The position numbers and the translations under genes are program-made. The notes under the pieces are model-generated. The model was not told the DNA's origin. It made no database searches and saw only the letters and a program-made list of their open reading frames with translations. From the NCBI RefSeq assembly GCF_900099825.1, contig NZ_LT629693.1, positions 2,604,001-2,668,000 of the forward strand: DNA of 64,000 nt, given 5' to 3'. Source of the stretch: Bradyrhizobium ottawaense (GTDB lineage Bacteria > Pseudomonadota > Alphaproteobacteria > Rhizobiales > Xanthobacteraceae). Below are positions 1 to 8,367 of the stretch, one piece after another. Numbering within the stretch: position 1 is the first letter of the stretch; every line of letters starts with the position of its first letter.

Positions 1-322
1 CCTTACCGCCGGTGGGGATTTTCACCCCGCCCTGAGAACATCGGCCGCCCGGAATGGACGACCTGAGGCTGAATATGACCAAACGCCGACACGCGGGCAA
101 GCATCTTTGGCATCGGGAATTGGCATGTCCCCATGCCCCCGGGGCAGGGCATGTCTATTTTTGACGCGCTTTCTTCACGCGAACCGGGATCCACCCTCGG
201 ATCAAGTCCGAGGGCATGCTTCGCTCGAAAACGCTATGGCCAGCCCGGCCGCCTTTACTCGGGTCGCGACAACTGGGATAGCCATTGCAAATGGCCTTGA
301 AGCCAGCAGGGGGCACGCCAGC
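1..322. other. Non-coding left edge of window
   Basis: No complete gene is visible here. An open frame on the plus strand runs from base 1 to a stop at 64-66 and could be the last 21 codons of an upstream gene, but it is too short to identify. A small hairpin sits at about 194-214 (CCCTCGG, short loop, CCGAGGG) and resembles the arm of one of the intergenic palindromes found elsewhere in the window. The rest is presumably leader for the binding-protein gene that follows. Confidence 0.4.
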
Positions 323-1300
323 ATGAAACTTCTCCGCCGCAATTTTCTCAAGCTCGCCGGCAGCGCGATCACAGCATCGACGCTTCCGCGGCTTGCCTTC
401 GCACTCGATTATCCGACGCGGCCGACGCGCATCATTGCCGGCTTTGCCGCCGGCGGCGGCGTCGACATCACCGCGCGCCTGATCGGCCAGTGGCTGGCCG
501 ATCATCTCGGACAACCCTTCGTGGTGGAGAACCGCACGGGCGCCGGCGGCAATATCGGCACCGAAGCGGTCGTCAACGCGGCCGCCGACGGCTACACGCT
601 GCTGCTCGCCACCGTGCCGAACGCGGTCAACGCCTCGCTCTACGACAATCTCAAATTCAATTTCGTGCGCGACATCGCGCCGGTCGCGGGCGTGATCCGG
701 GTGCCGATGGTCGTGCTGGTCCACCCCTTGGTTCCGGCGCAGACGATTCCGCAATTCATCGCTTACGCCAAGGCCAATCCGGGCAAGGTCAACATGGCCT
801 CGGCCGGTAGCGGCAGCGCGCCGCATATGGCCGGCGAGCTGTTCAAGATGATGACCGGCGTCGACATGGTGCATGTACCCTATCGCGGCCAGGGCCCGGC
901 GATGACGGATCTGCTTGGCAGCCAGGTGCAGATCCTGTTCGCGGCGGCGCCCGGAACCGCGGACTATGTCAGGAGCGGCAAGCTGCGCGCGCTCGGGGTG
1001 ACGACGGCCGCGCGCATGCCCGAGCTGCCGGAGGTTCCGACCGTCGGCGATTTCGTGGCGGGGTATGAAGCGAGCCAGTGGTACGGCTTCGCCGCACCGA
1101 AAAACACGCCGGCCGAAATCGTCGACAAGCTCAACAAGGAAATCAATACAGCGATCGCCGATCCCGGCATGAAGGCGCGGCTGGCCGCCATCGGCGGCGA
1201 GACCATGCCGGGCTCGCCAGCCGATTTCGGCAAACTGATCTCGGACGAAACCGAGAAATGGGGCAAGGTGGTCCGCACCGCCGGCATCAAGCCGGAGTAA
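323..1300 (+). CDS. Bug-family tripartite tricarboxylate transporter substrate-binding protein
   Basis: This is a periplasmic solute-binding protein of the Bug/TctC family, 325 aa, the usual size. The N-terminus has a twin-arginine motif (RRNFLKLAG, about residues 5-13) followed by a hydrophobic stretch, which suggests Tat export. The mature start (DYPTRPTRII) and the glycine-rich segment with GGGVD are typical of the family, which binds carboxylates and feeds TctA/TctB-type permeases. The start at 323 was chosen because it puts the Tat motif at the N-terminus. The frame is open further upstream, but that part does not look coding. No TctA or TctB gene is adjacent, so this is an orphan binding protein and its ligand cannot be predicted. 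Confidence 0.9.
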   Translation: MKLLRRNFLKLAGSAITASTLPRLAFALDYPTRPTRIIAGFAAGGGVDITARLIGQWLADHLGQPFVVENRTGAGGNIGTEAVVNAAADGYTLLLATVPNAVNASLYDNLKFNFVRDIAPVAGVIRVPMVVLVHPLVPAQTIPQFIAYAKANPGKVNMASAGSGSAPHMAGELFKMMTGVDMVHVPYRGQGPAMTDLLGSQVQILFAAAPGTADYVRSGKLRALGVTTAARMPELPEVPTVGDFVAGYEASQWYGFAAPKNTPAEIVDKLNKEINTAIADPGMKARLAAIGGETMPGSPADFGKLISDETEKWGKVVRTAGIKPE

Positions 1301-1322
1301 AGCCGCGGCCACCCCTCCCCCG

Positions 1323-2129
1323 TCACGCCGCCTGCTGGCCGGCTTTCATCAATTCGAGAATCTTCTCGAGCCGCGTGACCACGTCACCGGTTTCCAGCAG
1401 TTGTTGCCGCTGATCGATGCCGGCCGACAGCAATGACGCCACGGTATCGGCCAGTTCGCCGGGATCGCCGATGCTGGGCAGCAGCAGGCGGGACGGAAGC
1501 GTCCATGGCAAGTTGGAGTAATCGACATTGGCATAGACCTGATAGGCATCGAGAACGGCGCGCGCCAGCGCGGCAGCTTCGACGGTCTGGCCGCGTGTCT
1601 CCTCGATCGGCGCGACCTCGGCCGCCAGGAAATTCTCCTCGACCGGTCTGAGCACCGACATGCGCGCCAGGCCCGAGAGCATCAGCTTGAGGGTTCCATC
1701 CACGATCGTCACGCAACTGACGATTCCCGCGCTAACTCCGACGGGGTAGAGCGCATCAAGGGCGGGATCGTCGTCAGTAGAACGCCGCTGCGCGACCACG
1801 ATAATGCGGCGGTCCGTCGCCAAGGCGCGTTCAATGGCGCGCCGGGTTTTTTCGCGGGCGACGAAGACCGGCGCGACCATCTTCGGGAAAAAGACCAGGT
1901 CGCGGATCGCAAGGACCGGCACAACGGTTGCCGTCGGCACCGCGCTTGCCAGCACTGCCGGCGCCGGCTGGCTCGCCTGAATCCTCGCGGCCAGAAAATT
2001 CCAGTCGGGAAAACCAAAAGTCCTGGCGATCAGTTCCAGGCTCTCGCTGTGGGTCAGCGAAACGGATTTGGCCTTCAGAGCTTCGCGCAGGGTCTGCGCC
2101 ATGGCTTTGGCATCGCGAAAGTCGCGCAT
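1323..2129 (-). CDS. Lon substrate-binding-domain protein with glyoxalase-related N-terminus
   Basis: The 268-aa protein has two parts. Residues 1 to about 50 resemble the short glyoxalase-related N-terminal domain found on many rhizobial proteins (an FGFPDWNFLAARI-like end). Residues from about 68 onward resemble the Lon protease N-terminal domain (VPVLAIRDLVFFPKMVAPVFV, then a basic helix and IIVVAQR). No AAA+ ATPase or Ser-Lys protease domain follows, so it is not a Lon protease. It may bind unfolded or specific protein substrates, but its role is not established. It is convergent with the upstream binding-protein gene. A perfect TTAA-N7-TTAAC box lies about 190 bp upstream. Confidence 0.75.
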   Translation of the reverse strand: MRDFRDAKAMAQTLREALKAKSVSLTHSESLELIARTFGFPDWNFLAARIQASQPAPAVLASAVPTATVVPVLAIRDLVFFPKMVAPVFVAREKTRRAIERALATDRRIIVVAQRRSTDDDPALDALYPVGVSAGIVSCVTIVDGTLKLMLSGLARMSVLRPVEENFLAAEVAPIEETRGQTVEAAALARAVLDAYQVYANVDYSNLPWTLPSRLLLPSIGDPGELADTVASLLSAGIDQRQQLLETGDVVTRLEKILELMKAGQQAA

Positions 2130-2314
2130 CGGATATTCCTCTGCATGGGCGAACGAGAAATGTCAGGCGCTTGCGTTACTGACTCGTTCGCTTGGGCAAA
2201 GGGTGCCGGAAGCGGCTCGATACGTTCACCGTACCCTCCTGGAGGGCGCAAGCAGCGGGTCGTATCCACCCGGTCCAAAATATGCGCGCCGCCCAAAGCG
2301 GCTGTCAATCGAGG

Positions 2315-2333
2315 TTAAGGAAAAATTAACCAT
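2315..2333 (+). promoter_or_regulatory. Putative CtrA binding box (TTAA-N7-TTAACCAT)
   Basis: The bases read TTAA, seven bases, TTAACCAT. This matches both the full alphaproteobacterial CtrA consensus (TTAA-N7-TTAA) and the TTAACCAT variant. It lies between two divergent genes, 186 bp from the Lon-domain gene start and about 310 bp from the YbjN start, so which gene it would control is unclear. Confidence 0.5.
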
Positions 2334-2374
2334 TGTGCCGGCACGCTCGCTCGTCGAACGCGTCGCCGGCGTAC

Positions 2375-2398
2375 CGGATTCACGCTTCCGTGAATCCG
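2375..2398. repeat. Perfect 10-bp inverted repeat (hairpin)
   Basis: CGGATTCACG, loop CTTC, CGTGAATCCG. No T-tract follows on either strand, so it is not an obvious terminator. It may be an intergenic palindrome or a protein site. Confidence 0.6.
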
Positions 2399-2639
2399 AT
2401 TCCGGTTTGTTCCAAAAGTTAACGTGTATGACGGTCATGAGCTGTGGACGACGGCGTTTTGGCCTGTGGACGGACTCCTGGGTGAGTTGCGCGGATTCCG
2501 CAAATCACATCACTTGAGCCCGGCAGCCCCCGGCACGATCAAGGCGATCAGGGGATTGCAGCCGGCCGCGACGTATCAGTTCAGCGCGTGCCGTTTCCCG
2601 TTGCGTATCAAAAGACTTCAAGAGCAAGGTCGAGACGGC

Positions 2640-3140
2640 ATGTCCCTCCTCGAAGGCACTATCGATTCCAGGATCAATCCGCTCGCGGTGGTCGAGGATA
2701 TCGCCGCGGATAACAACTGGGCGTTCGAGCGCTCCGGCGAAGACGAAGTCACGATCGTCTCCAAGGGCAGCTGGACCGACTACCAGCTCTCCTTCACCTG
2801 GATGGCCGAGATCGAATCGCTGCATCTGGCCTGCGCGTTCGACATGAAAATTCCGACGGCGCGGCGCGCCGAGGTGCAACGGCTGATCGCAGCGATCAAC
2901 GAACAATTGTGGGTCGGCCATTTCGACATCTGGACCCACACCGGCATGATCATGCACCGGCAGGCACTGGTGCTGCCGGGCGGGCTGACCGCCTCGGCCG
3001 CGCAATGCGAGGCCATGCTGGTCGGCGCCATCCATGGCTGCGAGCGCTATTACCCCGCGTTCCAGTTCGTGGTCTGGGCCGGCAAGACCGCCGCGGAAGC
3101 CATGAGTGCCGCGATGTTCGACACCGAGGGCGAGGCGTAA
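2640..3140 (+). CDS. YbjN domain-containing protein
   Basis: This 166-aa soluble protein matches the YbjN / type III chaperone-like fold family. It opens with a short helix and NPLAVVEDIAADNNWAFER, then alternating strands (EVTIVSKGSW, YQLSFTWM), a long helix (RAEVQRLIAAINEQLWVGHFDIW) and a C-terminal helix ending in MFDTEGEA. YbjN proteins are linked to stress tolerance and motility in enterobacteria, but the molecular function is unknown, and in rhizobia the gene often sits beside proC, as here. The ATG at 2640 was chosen because the family N-terminus begins there; no strong ribosome site is visible. Confidence 0.8.
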   Translation: MSLLEGTIDSRINPLAVVEDIAADNNWAFERSGEDEVTIVSKGSWTDYQLSFTWMAEIESLHLACAFDMKIPTARRAEVQRLIAAINEQLWVGHFDIWTHTGMIMHRQALVLPGGLTASAAQCEAMLVGAIHGCERYYPAFQFVVWAGKTAAEAMSAAMFDTEGEA

Positions 3141-3144
3141 TCTT

Positions 3145-3292
3145 CCGTCGTCCCCGCTTGGTGCGCAATTGCGCACGGGGCGCGGGGACCCATACGCCGT
3201 GACCTCCGGGCTCAAGCAAACTGCTTGTGGCCTGTCCCTCGCTTCACTAGAACCGGCTGTGGTTATGGGTCCCTGCTTTCGCAGGGACGACG
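3145..3292. repeat. Intergenic palindromic repeat, family A, copy 1
   Basis: The copy begins with CGTCGTCCCC and ends with the inverted arm GCAGGGACGACG. Inside it carries GGGACCCATACGCCG and GTGGTTATGGGTCCC. The same arms recur at 4718-4839. It fills the gap between the YbjN gene and proC. Confidence 0.8.
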
Positions 3293-3306
3293 AGAGAGTG
3301 TTACGC

Positions 3307-4161
3307 ATGTCGTCTTCAGTCGCTACCGCACAAGCCCTGAGAAACGTCCACGGCACCATCGCCCTTGCCGGCGCCGGCAAGATGGGTGGCGCGATGCTGA
3401 CCGGTTGGCTGGCGCAGGGGCTCGACGCCAAACGCGTCGTGGTGATCGAGCCGCATCCGTCCACCGAAATCGGCGCACTGGCCGCTCAAGGCATCCGCCT
3501 CAATCCCTCGGTCAAGGACGCCGGCGAGGTCGACACGCTGGTGGTCGCGGTGAAACCGCAATCGTTCCGCGAAGCCGGCGCTTCGTTGAAACCCTTCGTG
3601 GGCTCGTCGACGCTGGTGGTCTCGATCATGGCCGGCATGACGATCACCTCGCTCGAGGCGGTCTTATTTGAGAAAGTCTCGGGCGGCAGCGTGGTGCGTG
3701 CCATGCCGAACACGCCGGCGGCGATCGGCCGCGGCATCACGGTCGCGGTCGCGGCGAAAAAGGTCAGCGCCGCCCAGCGCGCCGTCGCGGATGCGTTGCT
3801 GCGCGCCACCGGTTCGGTCGAATGGGTCGACAAGGAAAGCCTGATGGACGCGGTGACCGCGGTGTCCGGCTCGGGACCTGCCTACGTGTTCCTGCTCGCC
3901 GAAGAACTCGCCCGCGCCGGCGTCGCGGCCGGCCTGCCGGTGGAACTGGCAACGAAACTGGCGCGCGAAACCGTCGCCGGCTCCGGCGAGTTGCTGCATC
4001 GCTCGGAGCTGACCTCGACCACCTTGCGCCAGAACGTCACGTCCCCCGGCGGCACCACCGCCGCCGCGCTGGAAGTTCTGATGGGGCCGAACGGAATGCA
4101 GACGCTGCTGACGCGCGCGGTCGCCGCGGCGACGCAGCGTTCGAAGGATCTGGCGAAGTAG
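3307..4161 (+). CDS. proC: Pyrroline-5-carboxylate reductase
   Basis: This enzyme makes the last step of proline synthesis, reducing 1-pyrroline-5-carboxylate to L-proline with NAD(P)H in the cytosol. The 284-aa length is typical. The dinucleotide-binding glycine motif GAGKMGGAML is at about residues 22-31. The middle has the RAMPNTPA segment, and the C-terminal dimerisation domain carries the family signature region (AVSGSGPAYVFLLAEEL, then LRQNVTSPGGTTAAALEVL). The ATG at 3307 follows the family-A repeat and gives a normal N-terminus. It lies 166 bp downstream of the YbjN gene. Confidence 0.97.
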   Translation: MSSSVATAQALRNVHGTIALAGAGKMGGAMLTGWLAQGLDAKRVVVIEPHPSTEIGALAAQGIRLNPSVKDAGEVDTLVVAVKPQSFREAGASLKPFVGSSTLVVSIMAGMTITSLEAVLFEKVSGGSVVRAMPNTPAAIGRGITVAVAAKKVSAAQRAVADALLRATGSVEWVDKESLMDAVTAVSGSGPAYVFLLAEELARAGVAAGLPVELATKLARETVAGSGELLHRSELTSTTLRQNVTSPGGTTAAALEVLMGPNGMQTLLTRAVAAATQRSKDLAK

Positions 4162-4178
4162 CTACTTCGTGCCTTCCT

Positions 4179-4294
4179 CGTCATTGCGAGGAGCGAAGCG
4201 ACGACTTGTCCGCCGTAGCTCCTTGAGCGAAGGCGGAAGCAATCCAGACTTCCTTGCGGTCAGATGGATTGCTTCGCTTGCGCTCGCAATGACG
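4179..4294. repeat. Intergenic palindromic repeat, family B, copy 1
   Basis: The arms are CGTCATTGCGAG and CTCGCAATGACG. The interior has GACGACTTGTCCGCCGTAGC and GGCGGAAGCAATCCA with its inverse TGGATTGCTTCG. The same element recurs at 13667, 40653 and, as half a copy, 58169. It lies between the convergent genes proC and the thioesterase. Confidence 0.85.
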
Positions 4295-4297
4295 CCG

Positions 4298-4693
4298 TCA
4301 TTTCGGCTGCAGCCGCCTGGTAAAATTCTCGACATTGACGAGGCCGCGGGCGTGGCGGCCGTCGCCGATCTTGCGCTCGCCCTCGAAAGCCTCGACCTCG
4401 AAGCGGATCACGCGGCGTTCCACCGCGATGACTTTTGCCGTGGTCCGCACGGTTGAGCCGACCAGCGACGCCCCGAGATGACGGATATCGACCTCGGTGC
4501 CGACGGTGACCCAACCATCTTGCAGATGGCCTTGGATCGCATCGCCCGAGGCCAGCTCCATTTCCAGGATCATCATCGGCGTCGCATAGACCATCGGCAT
4601 ACCCGGCACGAAATGCCCAACCGTGCGCTCAATGGGCACCACGAGCCTACGCTCGGCGCTCATGCCGATCTTGATGACGTCGCGTGCGTCCAT
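4298..4693 (-). CDS. Hotdog-fold thioesterase (FlK-like)
   Basis: The 131-aa protein has the shape of a single hotdog-fold acyl-CoA thioesterase. The segment PGMPMVYATPMMILEMELAS has the family's long central helix, followed by GWVTVGTEVDIRHLGASLVGSTV and paired strands ending in RHARGLVNVENF. It resembles the fluoroacetyl-CoA thioesterase (FlK) branch, which hydrolyses small acyl-CoA esters, but the substrate cannot be told from sequence. The true fluoroacetate-handling candidate in this window, a dehalogenase at 40783, is 36 kb away, so no functional link is claimed. Confidence 0.75.
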   Translation of the reverse strand: MDARDVIKIGMSAERRLVVPIERTVGHFVPGMPMVYATPMMILEMELASGDAIQGHLQDGWVTVGTEVDIRHLGASLVGSTVRTTAKVIAVERRVIRFEVEAFEGERKIGDGRHARGLVNVENFTRRLQPK

Positions 4694-4717
4694 GGGGAGG
4701 TTCCGACAACAATAACG

Positions 4718-4839
4718 GCGTCGTCCCGGCGAACGCCGGGACCCATACGCCGCGGCCCTTCAATAAGGCAGGATGTCCGACGCCTGTCATTAACAACCGG
4801 CGCCGTGGTTATGGGTCCCCGCGTTCGCGGGGACGACGG
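4718..4839. repeat. Intergenic palindromic repeat, family A, copy 2
   Basis: It has the same arms and inner blocks as the copy at 3145 (CGTCGTCCC, GGGACCCATACGCCG, GTGGTTATGGGTCCC, GGGACGACG). It sits between the thioesterase and tautomerase genes. Confidence 0.85.
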
Positions 4840-4845
4840 AGAGTG

Positions 4846-5049
4846 CTACTTCTTCGCGGCTGCCGCGCGCTCAACGAACGTCTTGCCGCCCTTCATCTTG
4901 TGGGCCAGCGGCGCTTCGTTGATCTGGATCACGACCGCATCGGCATCGACGCCGAGGTTCTTCACCAGCGCCTGGGTGATGTCGCGCATCATGCCGGCCT
5001 TCTGTTCGTCGGTGCGGCCGGCGGCCATGCTCACGGTAATCTCAGGCAT
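4846..5049 (-). CDS. 4-oxalocrotonate tautomerase family protein
   Basis: This is a 67-aa tautomerase-fold protein. Starting at 5049 it begins MPEITVSMAAGRT, so proline becomes residue 1 after methionine removal, which is the catalytic base in this family. The size and the C-terminal lysine-rich end (KMKGGKTFVERAAAAKK) fit the short 4-OT subgroup, which converts enols to ketones in catechol breakdown or acts on unknown small acids. The frame is open upstream, but any longer start would bury the catalytic proline, so 5049 is preferred. The substrate is unknown and no catechol-pathway genes are nearby. Confidence 0.85.
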   Translation of the reverse strand: MPEITVSMAAGRTDEQKAGMMRDITQALVKNLGVDADAVVIQINEAPLAHKMKGGKTFVERAAAAKK

Positions 5050-5087
5050 TCTACTACTCCCTTTGTTTTTGTTGACTTGCCACACCT

Positions 5088-5157
5088 GTCATTGCCGGGC
5101 TTGACCCGGCAATCCATCATTTTGAAGATGGATACGCGGGTCAAGCCCGCGTATGAC
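5088..5157. repeat. Intergenic palindromic repeat, family C, copy 1
   Basis: GTCATTGCCGGGCTTGACCC on the left and CGGGTCAAGCCCGCGTATGAC on the right can fold back on each other. It lies between the tautomerase gene and the 3' end of hisS and recurs at 6741, 24183 (related) and 43089. Confidence 0.85.
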
Positions 5158-5161
5158 GAAT

Positions 5162-6679
5162 TCAACTTCCCCACTTCACGTCATGGCGTGCGAGGACCTT
5201 CTTGACCTCGTCGACCAGGCTGGCCTCATCGACCACGTACTGCGCCTCGGTCTGCCTCTTCAGATATTCCTCGCGGTCCTTGATCTCGGTCAAGCCGGCG
5301 CCGAGGATCAGGTCCTTGATCTGGATTTTGCCGTTGGCCTTCTCGTCGCTGCCCTGAATGATTGCGCAGGGCGAATTGCGGCGGTCGGCGTATTTCATCT
5401 GCTGGCCGAGGCTGTGCTTGGGATTTCCGAGATAAAGCTCGGCGCGAATGCCGGCGTTGCGGAGTTTGGCAACCATCTGCTGATAACCGGCTATCTCGCC
5501 GCCGAACACGGTCACCACCACCGGCCCGAACGCCGGCGTGGTGTCGAGCTTGCCGAGCATGGTCAGCGCGGCCTGCAGCCGCGACACGCCGATCGAAAAT
5601 CCGGTCGCCGGCACCGGCTCGCCGCGAAAGCGCGAGACCAGGCCGTCATAACGCCCGCCGCCGCCGACCGAGCCGAAACGAACCGGGCGGCCCTTTTCGT
5701 CTTTTGTCTCCAGCGTGAGTTCTACTTCGTAGACCGGGCCGGTGTAGTATTCGAGGCCGCGGACGACGGAGGGATCGATTTTGATGCGATCCGGACCGTA
5801 GCCGGACGCGGTGAGCAGCTTGGCGATCTCTTCGAGTTCACTCACGCCGGCCTGGCCGACTTCGCTCTTGCTGAGATACGTGTCAGCCGCAGCAATCGCA
5901 TCTTTCCAGTCATCGCGTTTTGCCGTGACAGCCAGAACGACATCGGCATCCGCCGAGCTGAGGTTAGCGCCTTTGGTGAAATCACCCTTGCCCTCTTCGC
6001 CACCGTCCCATCGACCGGGACCGAGCAACTTGCGAACTTCATCGGCGGAAAATTTGTCGAGCTTGTCGATCGCGCGCAGCACGGTCAGCCGTCGTCCGGC
6101 ATTGTCCTCGCCGCCAAGGCCAATCGCCTCCAGCACCCCATCGAGCACCTTGCGGTTATTCACCTTCACGACATAGCTGCCGCGGGGAATGCCGAGCGCT
6201 TCCATGGTGTCGGCTGCCATCATGCACATCTCGGCATCGGCCGCAGGCGAGGCCGAGCCGACCGTGTCGGCGTCGAACTGCATGAACTGGCGGAAGCGGC
6301 CGGGGCCGGGCTTTTCGTTGCGATAGACGTAGCCGGCGCGGTAGCTGCGATATGGCTTCGGCAGCGAATCGAAATTCTCGGCGACATAGCGCGCCAGCGG
6401 CGCGGTCAGGTCGTAGCGCAGCGAGATCCACTGCTCGTCGTCGTCCTGGAACGAGAACACGCCCTCGTTCGGCCGGTCCTGGTCGGGCAGGAATTTGCCG
6501 AGCGCGTCGGTATATTCCATCGCAGGGGTTTCGACCGGCTCGAAGCCGTAGCGCTCGTAGACGTCGCGGATTTTCTCGACCATCTGGCGCGTGGCGGCGA
6601 TCGCGGCCGGGCCACGATCTTCCAGCCCGCGCGGCAGGCGCGCGCGCAATTTCTGCGGTTTTTTGGGTTTTTCAGCCAT
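5162..6679 (-). CDS. hisS: Histidyl-tRNA synthetase
   Basis: This class II aminoacyl-tRNA synthetase charges tRNA-His. At 505 aa it is the longer alphaproteobacterial form. The N-terminus reads [14 protein letters not shown], motif 2 is around [18 protein letters not shown], and the histidine-binding signature [12 protein letters not shown] comes later, followed by a [12 protein letters not shown] motif 3 region. The C-terminal anticodon-binding domain contains VVVTVFGGE and ends in [10 protein letters not shown]. An arginine before GLEYYTG, needed for histidine activation, is present. It is read leftward, with a family-C palindrome at each side. Confidence 0.97.
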   Translation of the reverse strand: MAEKPKKPQKLRARLPRGLEDRGPAAIAATRQMVEKIRDVYERYGFEPVETPAMEYTDALGKFLPDQDRPNEGVFSFQDDDEQWISLRYDLTAPLARYVAENFDSLPKPYRSYRAGYVYRNEKPGPGRFRQFMQFDADTVGSASPAADAEMCMMAADTMEALGIPRGSYVVKVNNRKVLDGVLEAIGLGGEDNAGRRLTVLRAIDKLDKFSADEVRKLLGPGRWDGGEEGKGDFTKGANLSSADADVVLAVTAKRDDWKDAIAAADTYLSKSEVGQAGVSELEEIAKLLTASGYGPDRIKIDPSVVRGLEYYTGPVYEVELTLETKDEKGRPVRFGSVGGGGRYDGLVSRFRGEPVPATGFSIGVSRLQAALTMLGKLDTTPAFGPVVVTVFGGEIAGYQQMVAKLRNAGIRAELYLGNPKHSLGQQMKYADRRNSPCAIIQGSDEKANGKIQIKDLILGAGLTEIKDREEYLKRQTEAQYVVDEASLVDEVKKVLARHDVKWGS

Positions 6680-6740
6680 GAGCGGCGTTTACCAGCCGAC
6701 GCGCGAGGCGGCAACCGTGTCGCGGGGCCAACACCAGATC

Positions 6741-6822
6741 GTCATGGCCGGGCTTGACCCGGCCATCCACGACTTTCTTTGCCGCCAAGACGTGGATGCC
6801 CGGGACAAGCCCGGGCATGACG
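6741..6822. repeat. Intergenic palindromic repeat, family C, copy 2
   Basis: GTCATGGCCGGGCTTGACCC and CCGGGACAAGCCCGGGCATGAC form long inverted arms. The element lies between ilvE and hisS, which are transcribed in the same leftward direction, so it may act as a transcript-end or stabilising hairpin. Confidence 0.85.
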
Positions 6823-6834
6823 AAAAAGTGGAGA

Positions 6835-7914
6835 TCAAAAAACCTTCTTGATCCAGTTGTGCGGGTCGGGCGCGCGGCCGTACTGGATATCGACCAGCTT
6901 CTTGCGCATGCCCATCGCGACCGCGCCTGCCGCGCCGCCGCTGATGAGGAAATCGCCGCTTGCCGAACACACCTTGCCGATCGGCGAGATCACGGCGGCG
7001 GTGCCGCAGGCGAAGGCCTCTTTCAGCTTGCCGCTGGCGGCATCGCTGCGCCACTGCTCGATCGTGTAGGGCTCCTCGCGCACGCGCATGCCGGAATCCT
7101 TGGCGAGCGCGATGATGGAGTCGCGGGTGATGCCGGGCAGAATGGTGCCGAGCGGCGGCGTCGAGAGCGAGCCGTCGTCGAACACGAAGAACACGTTCAT
7201 GCCGCCGAGTTCCTCGATGTAGCGGCGCTCGACCGCATCCAGGAACACGACCTGATCGCAGCCGTGGTCGATGGCTTCGGCCTGCGCGCGCAGGCTCGCG
7301 GCATAGTTACCACCGCATTTGACGGCGCCGGTGCCGCCGATCGCCGCGCGGGTGTAGTTTTCCGACACCCAGATCGACACCGGCGCAGGTCCGCCCTTGA
7401 AATAGGAGCCGACCGGCGAGGCGATGACGGCGAAGATGTATTCCGCCGACGGCTTCACGCCGAGGAAGATCTCGCTCGCGACCATGAACGGCCGCAGATA
7501 GAGACTGCCCTCGCCGCCCGGGATCCAGGCGCGGTCGATCCGCACGAGCTGGTCGACCGCTTCGATGAACACGGCTTCGGGGATCGGCGCCATCGCCATG
7601 CGATCAGCCGAATTGTGGAAGCGTTTGGCATTGGCGTCGGGGCGGAACAGGTTCACGCCGCCGTCGTCGCGCTTGTAGGCCTTGAGGCCCTCGAAAATTT
7701 CCTGCGCGTAGTGCAGCACGGCTGCGGCCGGATCGAGCGGGAAATTGGCGCGGGATTCGACCCGCGCGCCATGCCAGCCCTTGGCCTGGTTGTAGCGGAC
7801 GATCGACATGTGGTCGGTGAAGACCCGACCGAAGCCCGGGTCCACCAGCTTGGCCGCGCGGTCCTTCTCGGACGTCGGGGTCGCCGTCGGCTGGATGTCG
7901 AATTTCACGCTCAT
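6835..7914 (-). CDS. ilvE: Branched-chain amino acid aminotransferase
   Basis: This PLP enzyme transfers the amino group between glutamate and the keto acids of leucine, isoleucine and valine. It belongs to the larger fold-type IV BCAT group. The catalytic lysine is in GAVKCGGNYAASL. Other family segments are LNYAQEIFEGLKAYK-like (LHYAQEIFEGLKAY), NLFRPDANAKRF and SLYLRPFMVAS. The start at 7914 (MSVKFDIQP) gives 359 aa, close to homologues, and has an AGGA site nine bases upstream. An alternative in-frame ATG at 7992 (MSYSNSAQQ) has an equally good GGAG site and would add 26 residues. Three 16-bp repeats lie upstream at 8080-8127. Confidence 0.95.
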   Translation of the reverse strand: MSVKFDIQPTATPTSEKDRAAKLVDPGFGRVFTDHMSIVRYNQAKGWHGARVESRANFPLDPAAAVLHYAQEIFEGLKAYKRDDGGVNLFRPDANAKRFHNSADRMAMAPIPEAVFIEAVDQLVRIDRAWIPGGEGSLYLRPFMVASEIFLGVKPSAEYIFAVIASPVGSYFKGGPAPVSIWVSENYTRAAIGGTGAVKCGGNYAASLRAQAEAIDHGCDQVVFLDAVERRYIEELGGMNVFFVFDDGSLSTPPLGTILPGITRDSIIALAKDSGMRVREEPYTIEQWRSDAASGKLKEAFACGTAAVISPIGKVCSASGDFLISGGAAGAVAMGMRKKLVDIQYGRAPDPHNWIKKVF

Positions 7915-8356
7915 GGCCTTGCTTCCTGCTGCCGCGGTCTCTGGCGCCGGCATTTCCTTGAGGGCCTGCTGGGCCGAATTACTGTACGACATGGGCTCTC
8001 TCCCGGATTGGCGCGGAACGCGCGCCTGGCGTCTTGGCGCCGTTGAAGTAGCCTGGACCTCACCTGCACCGGCAGCTCTGACCTTTAAGAGCCAAGACCT
8101 TTTAGAGCCGTGACCTTTAAGGGCCTTGTCACCGGTGTCCATCGCCATCATGTCCATTGAGGACATGCTTTTGCGGAATGCCGAAGTCCAGTATGTTTGT
8201 CGAAATGCCGCTCGACAATTGCACGGTAGTTAAATTCGCGGCCGTTGCCGCCATTGCTGGCTTTTTCCGGCTGCCTGAAACGTCGCCAAGGTCGAAACGA
8301 CTTAAAGTTTCGCCTTGGCTGGCGGTTTTGTAACATTGAACCCAAGATATGTCAAC
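7915..8356. other. Divergent control region between ilvE and the MarR gene
   Basis: No separate gene is supported. The region holds the alternative ilvE start at 7992, three 16-bp tandem repeats (8080-8127) and the left part of a dyad at the MarR gene start. The ilvE frame stays open to 8166, but the part beyond 7992 has no family resemblance. Confidence 0.6.
8080..8127. repeat. Three 16-bp tandem repeats (iterons) upstream of ilvE
   Basis: Three adjoining units read GACCTTTAAGAGCCAA (8080-8095), GACCTTTTAGAGCCGT (8096-8111) and GACCTTTAAGGGCCTT (8112-8127). The core GACCTTT.AG.GCC is constant. The unit length is not a multiple of three, so coding origin is unlikely. They lie 88 bp upstream of the 7992 ATG and 166 bp upstream of the 7914 start. 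Confidence 0.85.
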
Positions 8357-8367
8357 ATGACTGACAT
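8349..8367. promoter_or_regulatory. Dyad operator candidate centred on the MarR gene start codon
   Basis: The 19-bp sequence ATGTCAACATGACTGACAT has perfect arms ATGTCA and TGACAT around a 7-base centre that contains the ATG at 8357. The size and symmetry suit a winged-helix MarR dimer, so autorepression is plausible. Confidence 0.5.

Larger units (their letters stand above)
2130..2639. other. 510-bp intergenic region with CtrA-type box and palindrome
   Basis: This divergent region between the Lon-domain gene and the YbjN gene holds no convincing gene. It contains the TTAA-N7-TTAAC box at 2315-2330 and a perfect 10-bp hairpin at 2375-2398. A frame open across 2424-2639 joins the YbjN gene, but it lacks family resemblance and is probably leader. 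Confidence 0.6.

Noticed and set aside
1..66. Possible C-terminal end of an upstream gene on the plus strand
   Set aside because: Only 21 codons are visible before the stop, with no recognisable motif.
2424..2639. Upstream extension of the YbjN frame
   Set aside because: No family similarity, and composition unlike the downstream coding part.
5153..6757. Long plus-strand frame opposite hisS
   Set aside because: Shadow of hisS, with biased composition and no domain.
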